Below, piece by piece: positions 8,662 through 16,011 of a DNA stretch of 64,000 nt. Below the pieces are notes generated by a model, which was not told where the DNA came from, made no database searches, and worked only from the letters and a program-made list of their open reading frames with translations. How positions within the stretch are numbered: the stretch's first letter is position 1; every line of letters starts with the position of its first letter. The stretch covers positions 434,001-498,000 of the forward strand of contig NZ_LGTQ01000005.1 in assembly GCF_001306455.1 (NCBI RefSeq), read 5' to 3'. The position numbers and the translations under genes were made by a program. The stretch is from Jiulongibacter sediminis. Lineage in GTDB: Bacteria; Bacteroidota; Bacteroidia; Cytophagales; Spirosomataceae.

Positions 8662-9351
8662 TTACAGCTCTCTGATTCGGATATTTCTAAAAGAAACTAC
8701 ATTTCCGTGGTCTTGTAAGCCGATTTTGCCGATAGAATACTTTCCGAAGTGTTCCCAGCCTTTGAATTTGCTGTTTTCTACCATGGCATCCCAACCTTCA
8801 CCAGAAGTAGGATAGGTGACTGCCAAAACTCCGTTTTGCCAGATGGTAATGATATTGTCTTTTCTTTTGATGGTTACAGAATTCCACTGATCATAAGGTT
8901 TTGCGGCTGATGCAGAAGGAATCATGTCATACAGAGAGCCACCTTTACGGTTATTATTCTTGCCCTGTTTGGCATCAGGGTGATTTTCATCATCAAGTAC
9001 CTGAATTTCAGGGCCACTCATGTATGGAGTATGCAATTTTTGGTCTTCAATAACACCGTAAAAAATTCCACTATTGCCGCCTTTTCCGATTTTCCACTCG
9101 AGCTGAAGCTCAAAATCTTCATAGTCCTCGTTGGTAACAATATCATTTACATTCCAGTCACTGCTTCCGTTTGGGTCAAAAACAAAAGCTCCCTCTTTAT
9201 CGATTGTCCATTTGCTACTTACAGGTTCGCCAGGATGATTATAAACATGCCAGTGATCAAAGGTGCCGTCAGAGAGATTTGTCCACGCACTTTGAGCTGT
9301 TAATTGAAATGAAAAAAAGAGGGCAGAAAGAATGAGTAAATACTTCTTCAT
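8662..9351 (-). CDS. Secreted DUF1080 protein (3-keto-disaccharide hydrolase family)
   Basis: A 229-residue exported protein. A Sec signal (MKKYLLILSALFFSFQLTAQ) precedes a single concanavalin-like jelly-roll domain of the DUF1080 family. Family landmarks are FDHWHVYN near the start, the ELQLEWKIGKGGNSGIFYGV core with the conserved GNSGIFY turn, GPEIQVLDDENHPD, and the closing GLQDHGNVVSFRNIRI. Characterised relatives act on 3-keto-glycosides or hydrate 3-keto-glucal. The next gene is a diverged paralogue 35 bp upstream, and both are transcribed together. With the Gfo/Idh and TIM genes at 4.3-6.7 kb it forms a plausible oxidative glycoside-degradation set. Confidence 0.85.
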   Translation of the reverse strand: MKKYLLILSALFFSFQLTAQSAWTNLSDGTFDHWHVYNHPGEPVSSKWTIDKEGAFVFDPNGSSDWNVNDIVTNEDYEDFELQLEWKIGKGGNSGIFYGVIEDQKLHTPYMSGPEIQVLDDENHPDAKQGKNNNRKGGSLYDMIPSASAAKPYDQWNSVTIKRKDNIITIWQNGVLAVTYPTSGEGWDAMVENSKFKGWEHFGKYSIGKIGLQDHGNVVSFRNIRIREL

Positions 9352-9386
9352 TGATTGAAATTAGAGTTTGATTGTTTAACTCAAAA

Positions 9387-10124
9387 TTAGAGTTCTAAAA
9401 TTTTAATATTTCTAAAAGTAACACCATTTGACCAATATTGAAGACCAATATGCCCTTTTTCAAACTTTCCGAAATCCGGGGAATCTTTGAATTCGCTGTG
9501 TGCTATCATTTCGGTCCAGTCTGGTTCATTCATATCTACCTCACTGGAGATTTCGCCATTAAGCCAGAATGAAATGCGGCCGTCCATTTGTTGAATGCGG
9601 GCTTCATTCCATTCGCCTGTAGGATTCGGTTTAGGGTCCTCTCCATATGAGCAGAATCCATATACTGCTCCACTCCAGCGTGTTGGGTTTTTGTAGAAGT
9701 TGCCTTCTTCCAGGAGCTTATGATCCAGTATTTGATACTCAAGCCCTGTGTTCCATGATTCTTTATATTTCGGATCTTCCTGTACATTAATAAAAACCCC
9801 ACTATTACCTCTGTTGCTGATTTTCCAGTCAAACTTTAGCTCAAAGTTTTTGAATTGGCGATCAGTAATAAGATCACCGTGTTTAACATCAATGGTATAA
9901 GGATAACAGCCTAATTCTCCATCTTTTACAAACCAGGCTGAAGGTACCTTACCACGATTATATAAATGCCAGCCCTGCATAGATTTACCGTCAAATAGCA
10001 GCTCCCAGCCCTGAGCCTTTTCATTTTCTGTCAAAACATTGTGCGGGCTCAGCTCACCCTCACATGAGATAGCGATAAAGCTGCCAAAAAGAATTGAAGT
10101 GATTAGTTGATAAAAGGGCTTCAT
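9387..10124 (-). CDS. DUF1080 lipoprotein (3-keto-disaccharide hydrolase family)
   Basis: A 245-residue lipoprotein paralogous to its downstream neighbour. The frame is open to 10163, but the Met at 10124 yields a proper lipoprotein signal (MKPFYQLITSILFGSFIAISC). The domain begins with the canonical GWELLFDGKSMQGWHLYN, then FELKFDWKISNRGNSGVFI, GLEYQILDHKLLEEG and HIGLQYWSNGVTFRNIKI. Histidine/aspartate positions in EYQILDHK correspond to QVLDDENH of the paralogue. Lipid anchoring here versus free secretion in the paralogue suggests different locations or substrates. It lies 48 bp downstream of the CDF exporter gene and may share its transcript. Confidence 0.87.
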   Translation of the reverse strand: MKPFYQLITSILFGSFIAISCEGELSPHNVLTENEKAQGWELLFDGKSMQGWHLYNRGKVPSAWFVKDGELGCYPYTIDVKHGDLITDRQFKNFELKFDWKISNRGNSGVFINVQEDPKYKESWNTGLEYQILDHKLLEEGNFYKNPTRWSGAVYGFCSYGEDPKPNPTGEWNEARIQQMDGRISFWLNGEISSEVDMNEPDWTEMIAHSEFKDSPDFGKFEKGHIGLQYWSNGVTFRNIKILEL

Positions 10125-10172
10125 TATTTCTATTTCAATAGATAGTTCCGGGGTTAGGTTCAAAGGTTAAAA

Positions 10173-11150
10173 TTAATAATCGAAATGTTTTACATTGGAC
10201 AAAATTCGTTCTTCTGTCCATATTTTTTTTCCAGTAAACTGCTCTTTTCTGACACTACAATTCTTTATCATGCAATAGTGACAACATTGGGGTATACAGG
10301 GGTCACTATGTATGAAGATTTCAACCTCAAAAGGATAATTGCTTTGTACCATCCGTTCAAATCGGGTGACTTCCTCGTGAGCATCTTCAAGGCTCAAATA
10401 ATAAGGCAATGTCAGGTGACAATCTACATGAATGTCAGGTCCGTATTTCTGGACTCTAAGGTTGTGAACATCTATCCAACGGTCCTCTCTGTTTTTATTC
10501 AGGATTTCTAAAAGCTGTACAAAAGTCTTTTCATCAAGTTCATCCATCAGGCCACTGATTGATTTTTTGACAATCCGGTAGCCGTTATAGATGATAATTA
10601 CAGCTAGAATGAGGGCCAAAATGCCATCGATATAGGTCTTTTGAGTCAGTTTGACCAGAAACAAACCTGCGATCAGGATTACAGTACTAAGTGCATCCAC
10701 CATGAGGTGTTTGCCATCGGCCTGCAGGGCAATGGAGTCATTTTTCTTGCCAATGTTGATAAGGTAAAGTCCCACACCGGCATTAATAACCATAGTTATA
10801 GCCACCAGCCAGATGCCTTCATTCAGGTGACTTACTTCGTTAGGTACAAAAAATGAATAAATTGTCGGCCCAATCATGAGTAACCCGGCAAGAATAATCA
10901 AAGTGCCTTCAAGGCCGGAGGAGAAAAATTCTACTTTCCCATGCCCGTAGGGATGATTTCGGTCTTTTGGCTGACTTGCCAGATAAATAGAATAGAAAGC
11001 AAAAGCTGCAGCAGCTACATTAACGACAGATTCAAGAGCATCAGTCAGAATTGCCTTTGAGTCTGTTAAATAATAGGCCACAAACTTGATGGCCATTAAT
11101 AGCAGACCCACAATCAGGGAGACTCCAATAGCTTTTTTATTACTGTTCAA
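10173..11150 (-). CDS. Cation diffusion facilitator (CDF) metal exporter with Cys-rich tail
   Basis: A 325-residue inner-membrane divalent-metal/proton antiporter. Six transmembrane segments span about residues 5-200. Metal-site signatures are LTDALESVVN in TM2 and HLMVDALSTV in TM5, with the HPYGHGKVEF loop between TM2 and TM3. The cytoplasmic C-terminal ferredoxin-like domain includes the HVDCHLTLP strand. It ends in a tail with five cysteines (CIPQCCHYCMIKNC), which may bind metal. No ATG precedes the first helix and a stop lies just upstream, so the TTG at 11150 is used. A TATATTTG promoter element is at 11182-11175. Zinc or cobalt/iron efflux is likely, but specificity is not readable. 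Confidence 0.9.
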   Translation of the reverse strand: MNSNKKAIGVSLIVGLLLMAIKFVAYYLTDSKAILTDALESVVNVAAAAFAFYSIYLASQPKDRNHPYGHGKVEFFSSGLEGTLIILAGLLMIGPTIYSFFVPNEVSHLNEGIWLVAITMVINAGVGLYLINIGKKNDSIALQADGKHLMVDALSTVILIAGLFLVKLTQKTYIDGILALILAVIIIYNGYRIVKKSISGLMDELDEKTFVQLLEILNKNREDRWIDVHNLRVQKYGPDIHVDCHLTLPYYLSLEDAHEEVTRFERMVQSNYPFEVEIFIHSDPCIPQCCHYCMIKNCSVRKEQFTGKKIWTEERILSNVKHFDY

Positions 11151-11174
11151 AAGTTTTTTCTAAGAAACCGAGGA

Positions 11175-11182
11175 CAAATATA
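11175..11182 (-). promoter_or_regulatory. Candidate -7 element of the CDF gene
   Basis: TATATTTG on the minus strand matches TAnnTTTG and lies 24 bp before the TTG start. No clear -33 TTG is at the right distance (only a TTTA-like match), so support is partial. Confidence 0.35.
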
Positions 11183-11224
11183 TACAGACCCTTAAACTTA
11201 AGAAAATACCCTATTTTCGCAGAT

Positions 11225-11779
11225 ATGAACGAGCAAAAAAATCCCTGGACTACGATCAGAGAAGAAGTGGTTTATGCCAACAACTGGATAGAGGTTGTGC
11301 ACAAAGATGTCTTAAATCCAAACGGAAATCCGGGGGTATACGGACAGGTTAATTTTAAGAATATTGCCATTGGGGTAATTCCCGTGGATGAAGAAGGCAA
11401 CACTTGGCTGGTAGGTCAATACCGCTTTCCTTTGGAAGAATACAGCTGGGAAATACCCGAAGGTGGTTGCCCCGAAGGTGAAAATATGTTAGATGCTGCT
11501 AAAAGAGAGTTAAAAGAAGAAACCGGTATGGAAGCCGGCTCTTATGAAATGATCTGTAAGATTCACACTTCAAATTCAGTGTGTAAAGAAGTGGCTTATA
11601 TCTATTTGGCCAAAGACCTTAAGCAAGGTAAAGCAGAACCTGAAGATACCGAACAGTTAGTTGTAAAGAAGGTCAAGCTTTCGGAAGCCATTCAAATGGT
11701 CATGGAAAACAAAATTACGGACTCAATGAGTGTAGCAGGGCTTTTGAAAGCCGAGCGTTTTCTCAAAGGAGAGGTTTAG
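11225..11779 (+). CDS. NUDIX hydrolase, ADP-ribose pyrophosphatase-like
   Basis: A 184-residue NUDIX enzyme. The Nudix box is complete: G-x5-E-x7-REUxEExGU in GGCPEGENMLDAAKRELKEE followed by TGM. The glutamates of REL and EE bind the magnesium ion. The upstream strand (WLVGQYRFPLEEYSWEIPEG) is typical of the ADP-ribose/NDP-sugar pyrophosphatase subgroup, so hydrolysis of ADP-ribose or a related sugar nucleotide is likely. The ATG at 11225 follows a TATTTTCG element by only five bases, so the transcript may be almost leaderless. Its stop codon overlaps the stop of surE on the other strand by four bases. Confidence 0.9.
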   Translation: MNEQKNPWTTIREEVVYANNWIEVVHKDVLNPNGNPGVYGQVNFKNIAIGVIPVDEEGNTWLVGQYRFPLEEYSWEIPEGGCPEGENMLDAAKRELKEETGMEAGSYEMICKIHTSNSVCKEVAYIYLAKDLKQGKAEPEDTEQLVVKKVKLSEAIQMVMENKITDSMSVAGLLKAERFLKGEV

Positions 11780-12546
11780 AACTTCCAGCCTTTTAAGGTT
11801 TCAATGGCTTCATAGTCAGTCATGTCTGTTTTACAAGGCACTATACCGACATAATTGTTTTCCATGCACCATACGTCGGTGTCCTGACTTTCAGGTTCAT
11901 GATTGATGAACTCGCCACCCATCCAGAAATACGGGCGACCGTGTGGATCCTCACGGGCATCAAACTCTTCTTTCCAAAAACCGTTAGTCTGACGCACCAC
12001 TTTCATTCCTTTTATTGGCTCTTCTGATTTTTTCGGGAAATTGACATTCAGAGCTCTATGCTTTGGTAAACCGTTTTTGATAGTTGCCTCACAAACTTTT
12101 CTGATAAAAGGCATGGTGTGTGAGAAGTCTGCGTCGTAATGAAAATCGTCAATGGAGAAACCAACTGCAGAAATGCCTTCAATTGAAGCCTCTCTGGCCG
12201 CGGCCATTGTTCCACTATAAATAACAGATATTGAAGCATTATGCCCATGATTAACTCCACTCACAACGAGGTCAATTTTTCGGCCTTTAAGCAAGTGATG
12301 TTTGGCTAGCTTAACACAATCTGCCGGTGTACCACTACATTCGTAGGCGTCAATATCACCGAAAATATTTGATTTTTTGATATGTATAGTGCTGTCAACG
12401 GTAATGGCATGACCCATTCCTGAATTTGGGCTGTCAGGTGCTACTACAAAAACTTCCCCTATTTCTTTTACAACAGAAATCAGAGACGCAATACCTTTAG
12501 AAGTGATACCATCGTCATTGGTAACAAGAATAAGTGGTTTTGACAT
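11776..12546 (-). CDS. surE: 5'/3'-nucleotidase SurE
   Basis: A 256-residue metal-dependent survival protein that dephosphorylates nucleoside monophosphates. The N-terminal motif ILVTNDDGITSKGI carries the two Asp metal ligands. APDSPNSGMGHAIT gives the Ser/Asn site, and LVVSGVNHGHNASISVIYSG carries the conserved Asn and substrate loop. Length is normal. It is convergent with the NUDIX gene with a four-base stop overlap. In many bacteria surE is near pcm; no pcm is visible here. Confidence 0.96.
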   Translation of the reverse strand: MSKPLILVTNDDGITSKGIASLISVVKEIGEVFVVAPDSPNSGMGHAITVDSTIHIKKSNIFGDIDAYECSGTPADCVKLAKHHLLKGRKIDLVVSGVNHGHNASISVIYSGTMAAAREASIEGISAVGFSIDDFHYDADFSHTMPFIRKVCEATIKNGLPKHRALNVNFPKKSEEPIKGMKVVRQTNGFWKEEFDAREDPHGRPYFWMGGEFINHEPESQDTDVWCMENNYVGIVPCKTDMTDYEAIETLKGWKF

Positions 12547-12587
12547 GTATTATAAAATTTCAGAATGTTGATGAAGTGTGAGTCGAT

Positions 12588-14087
12588 TTATTTTGTCAAT
12601 AGTTCAAACTCTTTTGCATAATAATTTTCTCTCCCCGCGATCTCATTATCTACAACCTGGACATAACCATTGTCTTCCGTATAATTTTTCCATTCAGGTA
12701 GGCCCTCAGCATTTGGGTTGCCTGTTTTAATGAAATTCAGATAATAACTTGATAAAACCTCCTGAACTTTCATGTCATGGTCTTGCCAAGGTCTGTCCCA
12801 GGTGTGCAGATTCCTTAGTGCATAGGGTACATCTGAGGTGTGAAACGCACCATAATGTGGAAAATCAGGCTTATCAGTAGGTGCGTGTGCTACCTCATAA
12901 ACAAACACAGGCTCATTGCTACTCAATGCCAGTTTTCTGGCAGGAACACCAGCAAAGCCGAGAGTGCTGATTCGTGTTTGCATTTTTGCAGCATCTTCAT
13001 CTGTTTCCGCATTAAATACTGTCAGGTACTCGTCTGCATTTTCGGAATATCTTTCTTTGATGTTGTTTGTGTATTGCTCCAGTGTCATTTGGGGCCCAGC
13101 CAAAAATCCACCGTCGTCCTTTGTCCAACCAGTTAGTACCGGAACCACACTGGCCTTATTTTCATATGCCCCCTCAGGTAACATATAACCATCGGTAACC
13201 AATGCAAATCTCCCCTGAACTTTGCTAACTGCTTCCTGAATTTGTTCCGAAGACATAGATCGCATGTCTGCAAGGTCTTCAGCTCCAAGGGCTTCCTGTA
13301 GCTGTACACCGAGAGCATCAGCATCAGCCTGTGCAAATGTCCTCAAAGCAGCTCCATATCCACCACTCATTGCTATGGCCTTATTGAATAAACCTTTGGC
13401 TAATGGAGAAGCCATTAATGCATGAACAGCCATTGATCCAGCAGATTGCCCCCCAATAGTCACATTCTCCGGATCTCCACCGAAAGCTTCTATGTTTTCC
13501 TGTACCCATTTCAGGCCAGCTACCTGATCTAGCAAACCATAATTACCGCTATGACCACCCTGTTCTTCAGTAAGTTCAGGATGTGACATAAAGCCTAGCG
13601 GGCCAACTCGGTAGTTCAGACTAACGAAAACAACACCGTCCTTTGCATATTCTTCACCATCATAAATGTCGCAGGCGGTAGAGCCTGAGTTAAACCCGCC
13701 TCCGTAAATCCAAACAAATACAGGTCGCTTTTCGTCGGTGTTTTTAGCTCCTGTCCAAACATTCAGGTAAAGACAGTCTTCAGAAAGTGGTTCTGGCGGA
13801 GCAATAAACTCTTTCGACCAGCAATAAAACGGCTGCGGATTATTTTGAAATGGACTCGCAGAAAAAGCTTTTGTTTCTTTGATTCCATCCCAGGATTCCA
13901 GAGGTTGTGGCTCTTTCCAGCGTAAATCACCCACGGGTGGTGCCGCAAAGGGTATTCCTTTATAAATGTGCAGATTGTCTTTGGTATAGCCTTCTATCTG
14001 GCCACCTTCAACGTTAACAACTTCAGCAATTTCAGGTTGGCAAGAGGCCAGGATTGCTACAGAGAAAAGAAGTAAAATGTATTTCAT
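12588..14087 (-). CDS. Type B carboxylesterase lipoprotein
   Basis: A 499-residue alpha/beta hydrolase of the cholinesterase/carboxylesterase type B family, exported as a lipoprotein (MKYILLLFSVAILASC). The oxyanion-hole loop is VWIYGGGFNSGS and the nucleophile elbow is NVTIGGQSAGSMA, where GQSAG replaces the more common GESAG. The His of the triad is in GAFHTSDVPYAL, and the EDCLYLNVW signature is present. It probably cleaves small esters in the periplasm or at the cell surface. It stands alone with a promoter at 14112-14141. AAACCCTATA lies before the start, as in other genes here. Confidence 0.92.
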   Translation of the reverse strand: MKYILLLFSVAILASCQPEIAEVVNVEGGQIEGYTKDNLHIYKGIPFAAPPVGDLRWKEPQPLESWDGIKETKAFSASPFQNNPQPFYCWSKEFIAPPEPLSEDCLYLNVWTGAKNTDEKRPVFVWIYGGGFNSGSTACDIYDGEEYAKDGVVFVSLNYRVGPLGFMSHPELTEEQGGHSGNYGLLDQVAGLKWVQENIEAFGGDPENVTIGGQSAGSMAVHALMASPLAKGLFNKAIAMSGGYGAALRTFAQADADALGVQLQEALGAEDLADMRSMSSEQIQEAVSKVQGRFALVTDGYMLPEGAYENKASVVPVLTGWTKDDGGFLAGPQMTLEQYTNNIKERYSENADEYLTVFNAETDEDAAKMQTRISTLGFAGVPARKLALSSNEPVFVYEVAHAPTDKPDFPHYGAFHTSDVPYALRNLHTWDRPWQDHDMKVQEVLSSYYLNFIKTGNPNAEGLPEWKNYTEDNGYVQVVDNEIAGRENYYAKEFELLTK

Positions 14088-14111
14088 GAAAATAGTTTAT
14101 AGGGTTTTGGT

Positions 14112-14141
14112 CAAAGTTAAAGAAAACTCAGATTGAGTAAA
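14112..14141 (-). promoter_or_regulatory. Candidate promoter of the carboxylesterase gene
   Basis: TAACTTTG (14119-14112, minus strand) fits TAnnTTTG. A TTTA (14141-14138) 18 bp upstream is a one-mismatch -33 element. The start codon lies about 25 bp downstream. Confidence 0.45.
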
Positions 14142-14157
14142 CCATTTGACAAATAAA

Positions 14158-14179
14158 AGCCCCCTGTTTTCAGGAGGCT
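14158..14179 (-). terminator. Terminator of trhO
   Basis: A nine-pair stem (AGCCCCCTG with CAGGAGGCT, one mismatch) with a TTTT loop lies just after the trhO stop, followed on the minus strand by TTTTATTTG. Confidence 0.75.
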
Positions 14180-14185
14180 AAAATT

Positions 14186-15172
14186 TTATTCGCATAAACC
14201 GAGTTTTTCGACGATATGGAGCTTTTTGGTGTTCTTTCTCGTTCGGGCGGCAATTTCAGGTTTGTATCCGGTTTTATCTTTTTGATAATATCCGGTACCG
14301 TCATAAGGTCGCTTTTTCGGATGCTCCTTACATTCGGCAGAGCAGGCACCTTCCATTTCTTCCCCACACTTTTCACACATGGGCATGTGCTCGTTGCACT
14401 CGGGGTTGGCACAATTGACCATCCGGTCGCATTTTTCGCCACAAACATGGCAGGTTGAAATTACTTCAGGGTTCACTTTATTGACATCCGTTGTTAAACG
14501 TCCATCAAATACGTAGCATTTTCCGTCAAAGTTCTCTCCACCTTCCTCTAAACCATATTTAATAATACCACCATGAAGCTGATAAACATTTTCAAAACCC
14601 TGCTGCAGCAAATATGCTGACGCCTTTTCACATTTTATTCCGCCCGTGCAGTAAGTGATTACCTTTTTATTTTTCAAATGCTCAATTTCATGCATATGAT
14701 CAGGCAACTCCCTAAGGTTTTCCATGTCAAAAGTTACGGCACCTTTGAAACGCCCAACATTATGTTCGTAATTCGATCGCATGTCAACCAACACCACGTC
14801 CTCATCGTTCAGCATTTGCTTGAATTCGGCAGGTTCAAGGTGTTTTCCGGTTTGTATTCTTGGATCAACCGGTAACTCAGAGTGAACGATTTCCTTCTTG
14901 ATTCTCACATAAAGCTTCTTGAAAGCGTGGCCTTCATGTTTTTCCACTTTAAAGTCAATAGTTGTAAAACGAGGGTCAGACTTTACCCACTTCATGTAAG
15001 CTTCGCAATTCTCTTTTGTACCTGAAACCGTACCATTAAGACCTTCGGGGGCCACAATGATTCGCCCGAGTAATTCATTATCAAGACAAAATTGGTGGTG
15101 TATGTCCCGATACTCCACAACATTTTCTATAGGTGAATAGATGTAGTACAATAAAACGCTGAACTCCTGCAT
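14186..15172 (-). CDS. trhO: tRNA uridine(34) hydroxylase TrhO (YceA family, rhodanese domain)
   Basis: A 328-residue protein of the TrhO/YceA family, which hydroxylates uridine-34 of certain tRNAs using oxygen. An N-terminal acylphosphatase-like domain (about 1-95) is followed by a rhodanese domain with the active-site loop ITYCTGGIKCEKASAYL around residue 170. A C-terminal tail follows with many cysteines (CHVCGEKC, CANPEC, MCEKCGEEM, CSAECKEH), which looks like two zinc sites. VDMRSNYEHNVGRFKGA and QLHGGIIKYG are family hallmarks. The ATG at 15172 is supported by the conserved start LLYYIYSPIEN. It is divergent from the deoxynucleoside kinase across a 103-bp region with a promoter on each side. 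Confidence 0.93.
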   Translation of the reverse strand: MQEFSVLLYYIYSPIENVVEYRDIHHQFCLDNELLGRIIVAPEGLNGTVSGTKENCEAYMKWVKSDPRFTTIDFKVEKHEGHAFKKLYVRIKKEIVHSELPVDPRIQTGKHLEPAEFKQMLNDEDVVLVDMRSNYEHNVGRFKGAVTFDMENLRELPDHMHEIEHLKNKKVITYCTGGIKCEKASAYLLQQGFENVYQLHGGIIKYGLEEGGENFDGKCYVFDGRLTTDVNKVNPEVISTCHVCGEKCDRMVNCANPECNEHMPMCEKCGEEMEGACSAECKEHPKKRPYDGTGYYQKDKTGYKPEIAARTRKNTKKLHIVEKLGLCE

Positions 15173-15194
15173 ACTATCAAACTGATTTGGGCTG

Positions 15195-15202
15195 CAAAAT
15201 TA
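15195..15202 (-). promoter_or_regulatory. Candidate -7 element of trhO
   Basis: TAATTTTG on the minus strand matches TAnnTTTG, 22 bp before the trhO ATG. No matching -33 element was found at 17-23 bp. Confidence 0.35.
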
Positions 15203-15246
15203 CAAAAGGCTTTACGGAATTCTATGATTGCTGACAGCAAAAGCCC

Positions 15247-15254
15247 TATTTTTG
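15247..15254 (+). promoter_or_regulatory. Candidate -7 element of the deoxynucleoside kinase gene
   Basis: TATTTTTG inside GCCCTATTTTTGC matches TAnnTTTG exactly. A TTG lies 16 bp upstream (15228-15230), slightly short for the consensus. The ATG is 21 bp downstream. Confidence 0.45.
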
Positions 15255-15275
15255 CAAAAAAACAAGCTCTGAATT

Positions 15276-15905
15276 ATGCATATTGCCATCACCGGGAATA
15301 TCGGTGCCGGAAAAACCACATTAGCTGAGAAACTTGCTGAACATTATGGATGGGAGGTGTATTATGAGGCAGTAGATGGAAATCCTTACCTTGCTCCCTT
15401 CTACAGCGATATGCAGAAATGGTCGTTTCACCTCCAGGTTTTCTTTCTCAATAGTCGTTTTGAGCAGGTATTGAAGATAAAATCAAAAGAAGATCAGACG
15501 ATAATTCAGGATAGAACCATCTATGAAGACGCCTACATCTTTGCTCAGAATTTGTATGAATCAGGTCACTTGAATGAAACAGACTTTCAAACGTACAGAT
15601 CACTATTTGAAACTATCATGCAGGCTATCACACCGCCTGATTTGATGATTTACCTAAAAGCAGATATTCCCAAACTTGTAAGTCAAATAAAACTTCGTGG
15701 TCGCGATTATGAGGCGACAATCGACCCAAACTATCTTCATAGCCTGAATCAGCTTTATGAACAGTTTACAGATAAATATGATCATGGAAAGCTGATTGAA
15801 ATTGATGTTAACGAGCTTGATTTTGTAAGTAATCAGGACCATTTTCTACATATCACGAAGCAAATTGAGAAAAATGTAAACCTTGGTAAACAGCTCAAGA
15901 TTTAA
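15276..15905 (+). CDS. Deoxynucleoside kinase
   Basis: A 209-residue kinase of the dCK/dGK family that phosphorylates deoxynucleosides for dNTP salvage. The P-loop GNIGAGKTT is at residues 7-15. The substrate-binding EAVDGNPYLAPFY follows, and IIQDRTIYEDAYIFA carries the DRxxxED catalytic/sugar-binding motif. LRGRDYE forms the LID arginine region. The family is widespread in Bacteroidota, where it usually accepts deoxyadenosine or deoxyguanosine; the exact base preference is not readable. It is a single gene ahead of the large DUF2723 gene, about 106 bp away. Confidence 0.92.
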   Translation: MHIAITGNIGAGKTTLAEKLAEHYGWEVYYEAVDGNPYLAPFYSDMQKWSFHLQVFFLNSRFEQVLKIKSKEDQTIIQDRTIYEDAYIFAQNLYESGHLNETDFQTYRSLFETIMQAITPPDLMIYLKADIPKLVSQIKLRGRDYEATIDPNYLHSLNQLYEQFTDKYDHGKLIEIDVNELDFVSNQDHFLHITKQIEKNVNLGKQLKI

Positions 15906-16011
15906 CAACTATTAAATAGTGACATGAAAAGCCTTTGGACTGAATTTTGTTACTTTGACCGAAATATCCCTAAAATCAATTATAAACTATTATCCAATCA
16001 TTCTAATTCAT

